DNA of 34,716 nt from Clostridium sp. 28_12 (lineage in GTDB: Bacteria > Bacillota > Clostridia > TANB77 > CAG-508). The notes below the pieces were generated by a model. It saw nothing but the letters and a program-made list of their open reading frames with translations. It did no database searches and was not told where the DNA came from. The stretch lies in NCBI GenBank assembly GCA_001916055.1, contig MNRR01000041.1:1-34716 (forward strand), read 5' to 3'. Position 1 is the stretch's first letter. Each line of letters begins with the position of its first letter. A program made the position numbers and the translations under genes. Shown piece by piece: positions 7,113 to 15,534 of this stretch.

Positions 7113-8150
7113 TTAATATATATTATTAGATTGAAGTTCTTCGATAATAAATTTATTTGTGTTGATTATAGCTATAATAGAATTGCAACTATTAATAATG
7201 TTTTCTTCATCAAGTTCACTTTTTATATTAAAATCTAAAAAGTATTTATCGTGTAATCTAATACAAATCTTATTTTGAAAAATATTTACTTCTAAATTTA
7301 TATTCTTTTTAGCTAATTCAACGAAACAAGCTAACATACTATTAGTACAATATTTATTTAATAAGTCAGGATTATCAGTTTCTATTTCATAATATTGGTT
7401 AAATTCTTCATTAGATGATTGTATTGCATTTTTCAATTTTAAACTATCTAATTTTCTATTACGTATTTTTATAGATATTGGAATATTAAAAGTAAGTGTA
7501 TAAATACTTGCTATTCCACAGAATAATGTAGCATACCAATAACCATAAGCACCACCATCTTTAAATTTAGAATGAACTTTTGACATAATTAAATTGGTAT
7601 TACTGTTTAATCTAATATTATCTGATGATTCATATGCTTCATGACTATTTGAAAATCTCATGCTTTCATAAAGTTCTTGAGATATACCATAACTATGATC
7701 ATATTGACTATTAGTAATTACATATTCAATTATAGGTTTACAAATTCTTTCACAAAATATATCATTGTATTCTTTTTCATTTGTTTCAGAATTATCTACT
7801 GAAAAGTTTTCTTGAACTGTTCTTCTAGATCTTACTACTAATTTATATATTACATAACCGAAACAAACTATCATTGCAATAGAGATTATTGTTTTCATTA
7901 TAAATAAAGAAGCTTCTCCTGGTTTATAATCAGGTGTCATATCACTAATCATAAATTTAGCCATTAAAAAAAATAAAATAAAACTTATTATTTCAAAACC
8001 AATTTTCGATAGACTACGTGAAGCTACAGCTTTTGCCACAGATTTTTTTTTATTAATTTCTTCTTGTTTTACGGCATTTTTCTTTTCTTCTAATAATTGA
8101 TAATTTTGATTATATAATTTTTGATATAATTCTCTTATTTTTTCTGACAT
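7113..8150 (-). CDS. DUF3137-like membrane protein
   Basis: This 345-residue protein has a charged coiled-coil N-terminus (residues 1-45), two membrane segments (about 49-70 and 84-106), and a cytoplasmic domain. The C-terminal part contains NEEFNQYYEIETDNPDLLNKY, then a segment ending in ACFVELAKK and a NKICIRLHDKYFLDF strand. This is the order seen in DUF3137 proteins (…FExxFxVxsxdxxxaxxxLtpxxmxxLxxlxxk…i.i…). The C-terminal domain is the better-supported part; the family is of unknown function. A GGAGGTAAACA box precedes the ATG at 8150. The gene ends at the terminator at 7083-7105, so it does not depend on the neighbouring IS. Confidence 0.6.
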   Translation of the reverse strand: MSEKIRELYQKLYNQNYQLLEEKKNAVKQEEINKKKSVAKAVASRSLSKIGFEIISFILFFLMAKFMISDMTPDYKPGEASLFIMKTIISIAMIVCFGYVIYKLVVRSRRTVQENFSVDNSETNEKEYNDIFCERICKPIIEYVITNSQYDHSYGISQELYESMRFSNSHEAYESSDNIRLNSNTNLIMSKVHSKFKDGGAYGYWYATLFCGIASIYTLTFNIPISIKIRNRKLDSLKLKNAIQSSNEEFNQYYEIETDNPDLLNKYCTNSMLACFVELAKKNINLEVNIFQNKICIRLHDKYFLDFNIKSELDEENIINSCNSIIAIINTNKFIIEELQSNNIY

Positions 8151-8380
8151 TGTTTACCTCCAAATTTAAAATGTTTTCTTATTTGATTATACAATACTTT
8201 ATAAAAAATAACAAATAATTATGAAATTTTGGTATAAATATTTTTACCAATTAAGATAATTAAAAGCAAAAAAATCAAGCCAACTAAATCGACTTATATA
8301 TTGTGAAATGATATTCACTTTTTGTTTCCTTCAAACTCACTTGTATCAATAATTACAAGTAGTTCGACGAAAACGCATTA

Positions 8381-8456
8381 TGGAGCCTACAACGGGAATT
8401 GAACCCGTGACCTCAGCCTTACCAAGGCTGCACTCTACCAACTGAGCTATGCAGGC
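8381..8456 (-). tRNA. tRNA-Thr (GGU anticodon)
   Basis: On the minus strand the sequence folds into a full cloverleaf. The acceptor GCCTGCA pairs with TGTAGGC, the D arm contains AGCTCAGTTGGTAGAG, the anticodon loop is TTGGTAA (anticodon GGT), and the T arm has GGTTCAATTCC. The 3' CCA is encoded (8381-8383) after a T discriminator. It stands alone. A hairpin at 8339-8360 (ACTTGTA/TACAAGT) follows but lacks a clear T tract. No repeat of the tRNA 3' end was seen elsewhere in the window, so there is no sign that it is used as an integration site here. Confidence 0.97.
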
Positions 8457-8467
8457 AAATCAAACAT

Positions 8468-8496
8468 ATTATAGTATATAAAAATAAAAAAAGCAA
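8468..8496 (-). promoter_or_regulatory. tRNA-Thr promoter
   Basis: On the minus strand, TTGCTT (8491-8496) and TATAAT (8468-8473) have a 17 bp spacer and end 12 bases before the tRNA. Confidence 0.7.
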
Positions 8497-8538
8497 TAGA
8501 AATTTGAACAAAATTCGCACAATATTTTACATAAAAGC

Positions 8539-8567
8539 TTGATTTTTAAGCCAAAATAAACTATAAT
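8539..8567 (+). promoter_or_regulatory. lysS operon promoter
   Basis: TTGATT (8539-8544) and a perfect TATAAT (8562-8567) with a 17 bp spacer, 38 bases before the lysS ATG. No T-box or other riboswitch fits in this short leader. Confidence 0.75.
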
Positions 8568-8605
8568 ATCTCTGTATAATTGGAGAAAAAAGGAGAGAAT
8601 AGAAA

Positions 8606-10537
8606 ATGCAAGAAAACAAAAATCAAAATCAAGAAGTAGAATTAGATGAGAATCACTTAATACAAATAAGAAAAGATAAATTAAAAGAATTACAAGAACA
8701 AGGAAAAGACCCATTTGAAATAACAAAATTCAACAGAACAAATTCAGCAGGAGAAATAAAAGCAAATTATGAAGAATTTGAAAACAAAGATGTAACAGTA
8801 GCAGGAAGAATAATAGCAAAAAGAATAATGGGAAAAGCATCATTCTGTACAATACAAGACAGTGATGAAAAAATCCAAAGTTATGTAAGTATAAACGATT
8901 TGGGAGAAGAAAGTTATAAAGCATTTAAAACATGGGATATTGGAGATATCATAGGAATAACAGGATTTGTATTTAAAACAAGAACAGAAGAAATTTCTGT
9001 ACATGCAAAAGAAGTAACACTACTATCAAAATCATTAAGACCATTACCGGAAAAATTCCATGGATTAAAAGATGTAGATTTAAGATATAGACAAAGATAT
9101 GTTGACTTAATAATGAATCCAGAAGTAAAAGAAACATTCAGAAAAAGAAGTCAAATAATTAGTGAAATAAGAAAAATATTAGATGAAAAAGGATTTTTAG
9201 AGGTTGAAACACCAGTATTAAATACAATATCAGGAGGAGCAACTGCAAGACCATTTATAACACACCATAACACATTAAACATTCCAATGTATTTAAGAAT
9301 TGCAACAGAATTAAACTTAAAAAGACTAATTGTTGGTGGATATGATAAAGTATATGAAATGGGAAGAATATTCAGAAATGAAGGAATGGACATAAGACAC
9401 AATCCAGAATTCACAACAATTGAATTATACGCGGCATATCAAAATTATCATGATATGATGGATATAACAGAAGAGTTATTCCAAAAATGTGCAATGAAAG
9501 TATGTGGAACAACAAGATTAACATATCAAGGAACAGAAATAGACTTAGGTGGCAAATGGAAAAGAGTAACAATGATAGACTCTATAAAAGAAGCATGTGG
9601 AGTGGACTTTAATACAATAAATACTGATGAAGAAGCAGTAGCATTAGCAAAAGAAAGAAAACTAGAAATTCCAGCAGGAAAAGAAACAAGAGGACACATT
9701 ATTAGTTTATTCTTTGACGAGTATGTTGAAAAAACAATTTTACAACCAACATTTATATATGATTATCCAGTAGAAATATCACCATTAGCTAAGAGGTCTC
9801 CAAAAGATCCTAGATTAACAGAAAGATTCGAAGTATTTATTGATGGCAGAGAATATGGAAATGCATTCTCAGAATTAAATGACCCAATAGATCAATATGA
9901 AAGATTTAAAGAAGAAATAGCAGCAAGAGAAAATGGTGATGATGAAGCAGGAATGATGGATGAAGACTTTATAAATGCACTTGAATATGGAATGCCTCCA
10001 ACAGGTGGACTTGGAATAGGAATTGATAGACTAGTTATGTTATTAACAGATTCTGCATCAATAAGAGATGTATTGTTATTCCCAACAATGAAGCCACTTG
10101 GAAGTTCAGACAATAAAAAAATAAATGATATACCAGAAAATAATGATAGAGAAGAAGTTATAGATTTTTCAAAAGTAGAAATTGAACCATTATTTAAAGA
10201 TTATGTGGATTTTGATACATTTAGTAAATCAGACTTTAGAGCTGTAAAAGTTAGAGAATGTGTTGCAGTTCCAAAGAGTAAAAAACTTTTAAAATTTACA
10301 CTAGATGATGGAACAGATACAGAACGTATAATTTTAAGTGGAATACATCCATATTATGAACCAGAAGAATTAATAGGAAAAACACTAATAGCTATTACAA
10401 ATCTTCCACCAAGAGCTATGATGGGAATTGATTCTTGTGGAATGCTTCTTAGTGCAGTACACACAGAAGAAGGAGAAGAAAAACTTCATTTACTAATGGT
10501 AGATAATCATATTCCAGCAGGGGCAAAACTTTATTAA
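8606..10537 (+). CDS. lysS: Lysyl-tRNA synthetase, class II, with C-terminal tRNA-binding domain
   Basis: LysRS charges tRNA-Lys in the cytoplasm. The order is: OB-fold anticodon domain (residues ~55-145, VTVAGRIIAKR), class II catalytic core with motif 2 (FRNEGMDIRHNPEFTTIELY) and motif 3 (GLGIGIDRLVMLL). A ~120-residue extension after ~525 (FSKSDFRAVKVRECVAVP, then NLPPRAMMGIDSCGMLLSA) is a Trbp111/EMAP-type tRNA-binding OB fold like that at the C-terminus of MetRS. The total of 643 aa compares with ~490-500 for ordinary bacterial LysRS. The acidic linker between the parts contains EENNDREEVIDFSK. The strong AAAAAGGAGAG box fixes the start. It is the first gene of an operon with the site-2 protease, tsaD and a metallophosphoesterase. 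Confidence 0.97.
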   Translation: MQENKNQNQEVELDENHLIQIRKDKLKELQEQGKDPFEITKFNRTNSAGEIKANYEEFENKDVTVAGRIIAKRIMGKASFCTIQDSDEKIQSYVSINDLGEESYKAFKTWDIGDIIGITGFVFKTRTEEISVHAKEVTLLSKSLRPLPEKFHGLKDVDLRYRQRYVDLIMNPEVKETFRKRSQIISEIRKILDEKGFLEVETPVLNTISGGATARPFITHHNTLNIPMYLRIATELNLKRLIVGGYDKVYEMGRIFRNEGMDIRHNPEFTTIELYAAYQNYHDMMDITEELFQKCAMKVCGTTRLTYQGTEIDLGGKWKRVTMIDSIKEACGVDFNTINTDEEAVALAKERKLEIPAGKETRGHIISLFFDEYVEKTILQPTFIYDYPVEISPLAKRSPKDPRLTERFEVFIDGREYGNAFSELNDPIDQYERFKEEIAARENGDDEAGMMDEDFINALEYGMPPTGGLGIGIDRLVMLLTDSASIRDVLLFPTMKPLGSSDNKKINDIPENNDREEVIDFSKVEIEPLFKDYVDFDTFSKSDFRAVKVRECVAVPKSKKLLKFTLDDGTDTERIILSGIHPYYEPEELIGKTLIAITNLPPRAMMGIDSCGMLLSAVHTEEGEEKLHLLMVDNHIPAGAKLY

Positions 10538-10575
10538 TAAAAACTATGAAATTAAGGGGAAGATAGGAGCTTTAT

Positions 10576-11313
10576 ATGTTTGGATTTAATATAGATAAAA
10601 GAACATTATATATAATAATTGGAGTATTGGTAGTAATATCATTAATGAGTTATGGAACATCTGGGATATTTAGTTTAATACTATCAATTCCAGCAGTACT
10701 GCTTGCAATAACAGTACATGAATTTGGGCATGCATTTGCTGCATACAAATTAGGTGACGATACACCTGTAAGACAAGGAAGATTAAGCTTAAACCCATTT
10801 GACCATGTTGATCCATTAGGATTAGCAATGCTATTATTCGCACATATAGGATGGGGAAAACCAGTAGAGATAGACCCAAGAAATTATAATAGAAATATTT
10901 CAGTAGAAAAAGCAGATGCAATAGTATCATTTGCAGGACCTTTAATGAATTTTATTACAGCAATAATATTTTCATTAATATACTGTGCAATTATTAAATT
11001 TGCAGGAATAGCATTCACATTAACAAATGTAGGAACAATAGTAATTGCAATAATATTGAGTATTGTTACTATGAACATAGGATTGGGAGTATTTAATTTA
11101 CTACCATTACCACCATTAGATGGTTCAAAAATATTTTTACCAATATTACCAAGAAATGCAAAAACATGGTTTATAAATAATCAACAAATATTTTATATAA
11201 TATTTTTAATAATATGGATAACAGGAATTGCAGGAAGACTAATTTCGCCACTTATAGATACAATGACAGAAGGAATATTAGGATTAGCAATGAGAATATT
11301 TGGATTATTATAA
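10576..11313 (+). CDS. Site-2 protease family metalloprotease (M50)
   Basis: This 245-residue polytopic membrane zinc protease is of the type that cleaves within the membrane. The zinc motif HEFGH is at residues 48-52, and the third ligand is probably Asp182 in NLLPLPPLDGSKI. About six hydrophobic segments are visible (about 10-28, 30-50, 80-92, 113-145, 150-178 and 203-225). The length and motifs match the compact clostridial S2P-like proteins; the substrate is unknown. It lies 38 bases after lysS and 16 bases before tsaD on the same strand, with its own GATAGGAG box, so it is probably co-transcribed. Confidence 0.93.
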   Translation: MFGFNIDKRTLYIIIGVLVVISLMSYGTSGIFSLILSIPAVLLAITVHEFGHAFAAYKLGDDTPVRQGRLSLNPFDHVDPLGLAMLLFAHIGWGKPVEIDPRNYNRNISVEKADAIVSFAGPLMNFITAIIFSLIYCAIIKFAGIAFTLTNVGTIVIAIILSIVTMNIGLGVFNLLPLPPLDGSKIFLPILPRNAKTWFINNQQIFYIIFLIIWITGIAGRLISPLIDTMTEGILGLAMRIFGLL

Positions 11314-11329
11314 AAATAGGAGAAATATA

Positions 11330-12328
11330 ATGACAGAAAAAGATATAGTAGTTTTAGGAATAGAATCAAGTTGTGATGAAACTTCTGTTGCCGTTGTAAA
11401 AAACGGTAGAGAAGTTTTATCTAATATAATAGATACACAAATTAAAATTCATGAAAAATATGGAGGAGTAGTACCAGAAATTGCATCAAGAAATCATATA
11501 GAAGCGATATCAAGAGTTGCAAAAACTGCACTTGAAGAAGCAAATATGAAGCTTGAAGATGTTGATGTAATTGCACCAACATACGGACCAGGATTGGTAG
11601 GGGCATTGTTGGTAGGAGTATCATATGGAAGAGGACTAGCATATGCACTAAATAAGCCATTAGTAGGAGTGAATCACTTAGAAGGACATATTGCTGCAAA
11701 TTACATAACACATCCAGATTTAGAACCACCATTTTTGTGTATGTTAACATCAGGAGGAAATACGCAAATTGTATATGTAAAAAATTATTGTGATATGGAA
11801 GTATTAGGAAGAACACGTGATGATGCGATAGGAGAGGCTTTTGATAAAGTAGCAAGAGTTGTGGGATTAGGATATCCAGGAGGACCAAAGGTTGACAAAT
11901 TAGCCCAACAAGGTAAACCAAGTATAGAATTTCCCAAAACTCATTTTGAAAACTTGGATTTCAGTTTTAGTGGAATAAAAACAGCAGTAATAAATTTGCA
12001 CCATAAAAATCCAGATGTAAGTAAAGAAGATTTATGCATGAGCTTTGAAAAAGCAGTAACAGAAGTATTAATAGAAAATATAACAAAAGCAATAGAGCAA
12101 ACTGGAATAAAGAAAGTTGTATTAGCAGGTGGAGTATCAGCAAATACACATATAAGAAGTGAGTTTGAAAAGTTAGAGGAAAAAGGAATCAAAATATATA
12201 AGCCCGACTTGAAACTTTGCACAGATAATGCTGCAATGATAGGTGCTGCGGGATATTATAGATATTTACATGGAGACATTTCAGAAAATACATTAAATGC
12301 AGTGCCAAACTTAAAAATTGGAGATTAG
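11330..12328 (+). CDS. tsaD: tRNA threonylcarbamoyladenosine transferase TsaD
   Basis: TsaD transfers the threonylcarbamoyl group to A37 of ANN-decoding tRNAs, working with TsaB, TsaE and the TsaC product. The sequence begins with the ASKHA fold signature VVLGIESSCDETSVAVV. It has the metal-binding histidines His116 and His120 (NHLEGH), the nucleotide loop SGGNTQI, and near the C-terminus AGGVSANT and CTDNAAMIG. The 332 residues are the usual length. The ATG at 11330 is preceded by ATAGGAGAAAT; the in-frame TTG-type extension to 11300 would overlap the protease gene. The tRNA-modification theme fits the lysS operon. tsaB and tsaE are not in this window. Confidence 0.97.
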   Translation: MTEKDIVVLGIESSCDETSVAVVKNGREVLSNIIDTQIKIHEKYGGVVPEIASRNHIEAISRVAKTALEEANMKLEDVDVIAPTYGPGLVGALLVGVSYGRGLAYALNKPLVGVNHLEGHIAANYITHPDLEPPFLCMLTSGGNTQIVYVKNYCDMEVLGRTRDDAIGEAFDKVARVVGLGYPGGPKVDKLAQQGKPSIEFPKTHFENLDFSFSGIKTAVINLHHKNPDVSKEDLCMSFEKAVTEVLIENITKAIEQTGIKKVVLAGGVSANTHIRSEFEKLEEKGIKIYKPDLKLCTDNAAMIGAAGYYRYLHGDISENTLNAVPNLKIGD

Positions 12329-12343
12329 AAAAGGATAAGAAAT

Positions 12344-13048
12344 ATGTCAATATTTGTAATAGCAGACCTACATTTATCTTTTAGAGTACCAAAGCCAATG
12401 AATATATTTGGAGATAATTGGTCAGGTCATGAAGAAAAAATAAGAAAAGATTGGATAGAAAAAGTAACTGAAAATGATTTAGTGGTTTTACCAGGCGATT
12501 TTTCATGGGAAACATATTTAGCAGATACTAAATTGGACTTTGAATATCTAAATAATTTGCCTGGAAAAAAAATCATGTTAAAGGGAAATCATGATTATTG
12601 GTGGACAACTTTAGCTAATATGAGGAAATTTTTGAAAGAAAATAATTTTTCTAATATTGATTTTTTATATAATAATAGTTATGAATTCGAAAATAAAATT
12701 TTATGTGGAACTAGAGGATGGAGCATAGCTGATGAAGAAGCTGATGAGAAATTAATAAATAGAGAGCTGATAAGATTAGAACTATCTCTACAAGACGGAG
12801 TGAATAAATACGGAAATAATAAAGAAATAATAGTATTTATGCATTATCCACCAATAACAAAAACAAAGATAGAACTAGAGCAAGAAACAAAATTTGTAGA
12901 ACTTATGAAAAAATATAATGTTAAAAGATGTTATTATGGTCATTTACATGGATTATCTATAAAAGAGGCAATAGAAGGAGATGTAGAAGGAATTCAATTT
13001 AAACTTGTAAGTGCAGATGCATTAGATTTTAAACTAATAAAGATATAA
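12344..13048 (+). CDS. Calcineurin-like metallophosphoesterase
   Basis: The dinuclear-metal motifs of the metallophosphoesterase fold appear in order: ADLHLSF (residues 7-13), GDFSWE (~51-56), GNHDYWW (~80-86), MHYPP (~166-170) and GHLHG (~202-206). The total of 234 aa is typical of small single-domain cytoplasmic members. The combination of FSWE, HDYWW and GHLHG resembles the predicted phosphohydrolase group COG1768. The substrate is not known. It follows tsaD by 15 bases and is the last gene of the lysS operon, ended by the terminator at 13048-13078. Confidence 0.92.
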   Translation: MSIFVIADLHLSFRVPKPMNIFGDNWSGHEEKIRKDWIEKVTENDLVVLPGDFSWETYLADTKLDFEYLNNLPGKKIMLKGNHDYWWTTLANMRKFLKENNFSNIDFLYNNSYEFENKILCGTRGWSIADEEADEKLINRELIRLELSLQDGVNKYGNNKEIIVFMHYPPITKTKIELEQETKFVELMKKYNVKRCYYGHLHGLSIKEAIEGDVEGIQFKLVSADALDFKLIKI

Positions 13049-13078
13049 AAATCCAACTTTTTAAATAAGTTGGATTTT
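13048..13078 (+). terminator. lysS operon terminator
   Basis: A 12 bp perfect stem (13048-13059 with 13067-13078) with a 7-base loop, A-rich before and T-rich after, starting on the last base of the metallophosphoesterase stop codon. Confidence 0.85.
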
Positions 13079-13091
13079 CTTAATGAAATAA

Positions 13092-13184
13092 CTATTTTTC
13101 GTTATTTTTGGGGTTGTTGTTATTGTTTTGATTTTCATTATTTCTATTATTTTTTTTGCTTTGTTTACTTTTTTTATCTGACAT
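13092..13184 (-). CDS. Small Asn/Lys-rich protein (30 aa)
   Basis: A 30-codon frame on the minus strand starts at the ATG at 13182-13184 and ends at TAG 13092-13094. A near-consensus GGAGGT box lies 8 bases before the start, which is the main reason to call it a gene. The product begins MSDKKSKQSKKNN and is almost entirely Lys, Asn, Ser and Gln, so it is highly charged, soluble and disordered. There is no membrane segment or Cys. Such peptides are missed by length cut-offs. The role is unknown; a nucleic-acid or spore-associated role is speculation. It converges on the terminator at 13048-13078. Confidence 0.6.
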   Translation of the reverse strand: MSDKKSKQSKKNNRNNENQNNNNNPKNNEK

Positions 13185-13251
13185 AGAAGAACACCTCCAT
13201 TTCAATTTTTCTAAAATAGTTTATCCATTAAATAAAAAAATATACAAAATA

Positions 13252-13280
13252 TTGTCTTAGATATAAGAGTGTGATATACT
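13252..13280 (+). promoter_or_regulatory. Promoter of the kinase-murD operon
   Basis: TTGTCT (13252-13257) and TATACT (13275-13280) with a 17 bp spacer, ~34 bases before the 13315 start. Confidence 0.6.
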
Positions 13281-13314
13281 AAGTATTATAAAATGTAAAA
13301 AAAGGAAGAAGAAA

Positions 13315-13998
13315 ATGAAAAATATAGTAATAGGAATAGAAGGAACTGTTGGTGCTGGAAAAACATCAATATGTAGAGAATTACTAAATGATACAGAAAA
13401 TTCAATAATTTTACATGGTGGAGAAATATATAGAGCAATTGTATATGGAATGACACAAAATAAAATACAAAACGCACAAAATCTTGACGCATTTGAAATT
13501 ATGAAAAAGCTAGGAATAGAGATAAAATTAGAGAATAAAGAAACAGTTATATATATGAAAGAAAAAAAAATATCACAAGAAGAATTGCAATCAAAAAAAT
13601 CATCAATAGCTGTTTCAAAAGTTAGCAATATAGCAAATAATGAAAAGTTATATGAATTTGGAAAAGACTTAATTGATAAATATAGAAAAAACTATAATGT
13701 TATATTATCATCAAGAGATATTGTTAAAATGTATCCTGATGTAACTTATCACTTTTTTATTGATGCATCACTTGAAGAAAGAACAAATAGAAAATATATG
13801 CAATATAATAAAGAAATACCAAAAGAGCAGGTAAAAGAAATGATAAAACTAAGAGATGAGTTACAAGAAAAATCAGGATATTATGTAATATATCCTCAAA
13901 CTAAAATCTTAGATGTAACAAATTGTAAAAGTGCAAAAGAAGCGGAAGAATTGGTATTAGAAAGCATGAAGAGGGAGGTTATAAAAAGTGGAGTTTAA
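13315..13998 (+). CDS. Cytidylate kinase-like P-loop kinase
   Basis: This 227-residue protein has the Walker A loop IEGTVGAGKTS at residues 8-18. It continues with a CMP-kinase-like layout: GGEIYRAI in the position of the substrate-binding DTGAMYRA motif, SSRDIV in place of GRDIG, and a LID-like segment IDASLEERTNRKY that in (d)CMP kinases carries the phosphate-binding arginines. It is probably a divergent nucleotide kinase of the cytidylate kinase-like family; the substrate is uncertain because the GAMYR motif is changed. The start follows AAAAAGGAAG. Its 3' end overlaps murD by 11 bases, giving translational coupling. Confidence 0.7.
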   Translation: MKNIVIGIEGTVGAGKTSICRELLNDTENSIILHGGEIYRAIVYGMTQNKIQNAQNLDAFEIMKKLGIEIKLENKETVIYMKEKKISQEELQSKKSSIAVSKVSNIANNEKLYEFGKDLIDKYRKNYNVILSSRDIVKMYPDVTYHFFIDASLEERTNRKYMQYNKEIPKEQVKEMIKLRDELQEKSGYYVIYPQTKILDVTNCKSAKEAEELVLESMKREVIKSGV

Positions 13999-15394
13999 AA
14001 ATAAAGAATTAGAAAAATTTGAAAAAAAATTAGAAAGTCAAAAAGTAGCAGTAATAGGATTAGGAGTTAGTAATATACCACTAATAGATTATCTACATAG
14101 CAAAAATGCTGATGTATCAGTTTTTGATGATAGAGAAGAAGAAAAAATCAATAAAGAAATAATAGAAAAAATAAAAAAATATGGATTTGAATATTACTTA
14201 GGAAGAGAAAATTTGAAAAATTTAATTGGGTTTGATTTAATATTCAGATCACCAAGTTGTTTACCAACAAAACCAGAATTAGTTGCAGAAATTAATAGAG
14301 GAGCAATAGTTACTACAGAAATTGAGCAGTTAATGAAATTAGCTCCTTGTAAAATAATAGGAATTACAGGAAGTGATGGAAAAACAACAACAACAACATT
14401 AACAGCAGAAGTTTTAAAAAATGCAGGATTTACGGTTCATATAGGAGGAAATATAGGAATTCCGTTGTTCACAAAATTGAATGAAATAATGCCAGAAGAT
14501 ATTATTGTGCTAGAATTAAGTAGTTTTCAATTAATGAACATGAAAATTAGTCCTGATATTGCAGCAATAACGAATATTACGCCAAATCATTTAAATGTTC
14601 ATAAAGATTATCAAGAATACATAGATGCAAAGAAAAATATTTTCAGACATCAAAATGAAAATGGCATATTAGTTTTAAATGCCGATAATGAGATTACAAA
14701 TTCTTGCAAAGATGAGGCAAATGGAAAAGTAATAATGTTTAGTAGTAAGCAAAAACTCGAAAATGGATTTATAGTTGATGAAGATGGAATAATCAAAGAA
14801 TGTAATGAAGGAATAAGAAGACATATATTAGATACTAAAGATATGAAGCTAAAAGGAATGCATAATTTTCAAAATGCATGTACAGTATTAGCATTAACAA
14901 AAGGTCTTGTAGATACAGATGATGCAGCAGAGACAATAAAACAATTTGCTGGTGTACATCACAGACAAGAATATGTACGTACAGTTGATGGAGTAGAGTG
15001 GTATAATGATTCTGCAAGTACAAGTCCAACTAGAGGGATTTCAGCATTAAATGCGTTTAAAGATAAAGAAATTGTGTTAATTGCTGGTGGTGCTGACAAA
15101 AATTTAGACTATACACCAATAGGAAAGCCAATAGTAGACAATGTTAAAAGTCTAATTTTAATTGGGCAAACAGCAAACAAAATTTATGAGGCTGTAAAGA
15201 ATGAACTAGAGAGTCAACACAAACAGTTAAATATTCACATGTGTGACACTTTTGAACAAAGTATGAATTTGGCTAAAAGAATTGCTAAGCCAGGTCAAAT
15301 TGTTTTATTTTCACCCGCTAGCACAAGTTTTGATATGTTTAAAGATATGTATGATAGAGGAGACCAATTTAAAAATATGGTTATGAAATTTTAA
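13988..15394 (+). CDS. murD: UDP-N-acetylmuramoylalanine--D-glutamate ligase MurD
   Basis: MurD adds D-glutamate to UDP-MurNAc-L-Ala in cytoplasmic peptidoglycan precursor synthesis. Domain 1 binds the UDP (VAVIGLGVSNIPLIDYL). Domain 2 has the ATP loop GITGSDGKTTTTT (~residue 122-134) and ITPNHLNVHKDYQEYIDAK. Domain 3 begins around VHHRQEYVRTVDGVEWYNDS (~residue 318) and ends with FSPASTSFDMF. The 468 residues are standard and all key motifs are intact. The start is a GTG at 13988 with GGGAGG 11 bases upstream. It stands apart from other mur genes, so this genome's cell-wall cluster is dispersed. Confidence 0.97.
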   Translation: MEFKNKELEKFEKKLESQKVAVIGLGVSNIPLIDYLHSKNADVSVFDDREEEKINKEIIEKIKKYGFEYYLGRENLKNLIGFDLIFRSPSCLPTKPELVAEINRGAIVTTEIEQLMKLAPCKIIGITGSDGKTTTTTLTAEVLKNAGFTVHIGGNIGIPLFTKLNEIMPEDIIVLELSSFQLMNMKISPDIAAITNITPNHLNVHKDYQEYIDAKKNIFRHQNENGILVLNADNEITNSCKDEANGKVIMFSSKQKLENGFIVDEDGIIKECNEGIRRHILDTKDMKLKGMHNFQNACTVLALTKGLVDTDDAAETIKQFAGVHHRQEYVRTVDGVEWYNDSASTSPTRGISALNAFKDKEIVLIAGGADKNLDYTPIGKPIVDNVKSLILIGQTANKIYEAVKNELESQHKQLNIHMCDTFEQSMNLAKRIAKPGQIVLFSPASTSFDMFKDMYDRGDQFKNMVMKF

Positions 15395-15406
15395 AAGTGG
15401 ATGTTT

Positions 15407-15462
15407 GGAACCGATTCTCATCTATACCTTTTGGTACAGATAAGACCGGTTCTTATCTGTAC
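15407..15462 (+). promoter_or_regulatory. Two mutually exclusive hairpins after murD
   Basis: Hairpin B is a perfect 12 bp stem (15434-15445 with 15451-15462, loop CCGGT) followed by ATTTT, and may terminate murD. Hairpin A is an imperfect ~18-pair stem between 15408-15428 and 15433-15452; it uses the left arm of B, so only one can form. This is the geometry of an attenuator, but it could also be a degenerate palindromic repeat: both contain GAACCG/CCGGTTC motifs repeated beyond the next gene. Confidence 0.5.
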
Positions 15463-15534
15463 ATTTTGCGCACATAAATCAGATTAAAACATATAATGTA
15501 TTATGAATTTTAAAAGAAAGGAATGAAATTTAAG

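Noticed and set aside
8381..8456. tRNA-Thr as an integration site for an island
   Set aside because: No integrase nearby and no repeat of the tRNA 3' end was found in the window.
11442..11921. Long antisense frames over tsaD, lysS, secA and other genes
   Set aside because: They are Leu/His-rich, hydrophobic shadows of AT-rich coding sequence with no ribosome binding site and no recognisable motif; the sense genes are certain.
15407..15462. T-box leader between murD and the Pro-rich gene
   Set aside because: No T-box core sequence or specifier-loop structure, and the downstream gene is not a synthetase or amino-acid gene.
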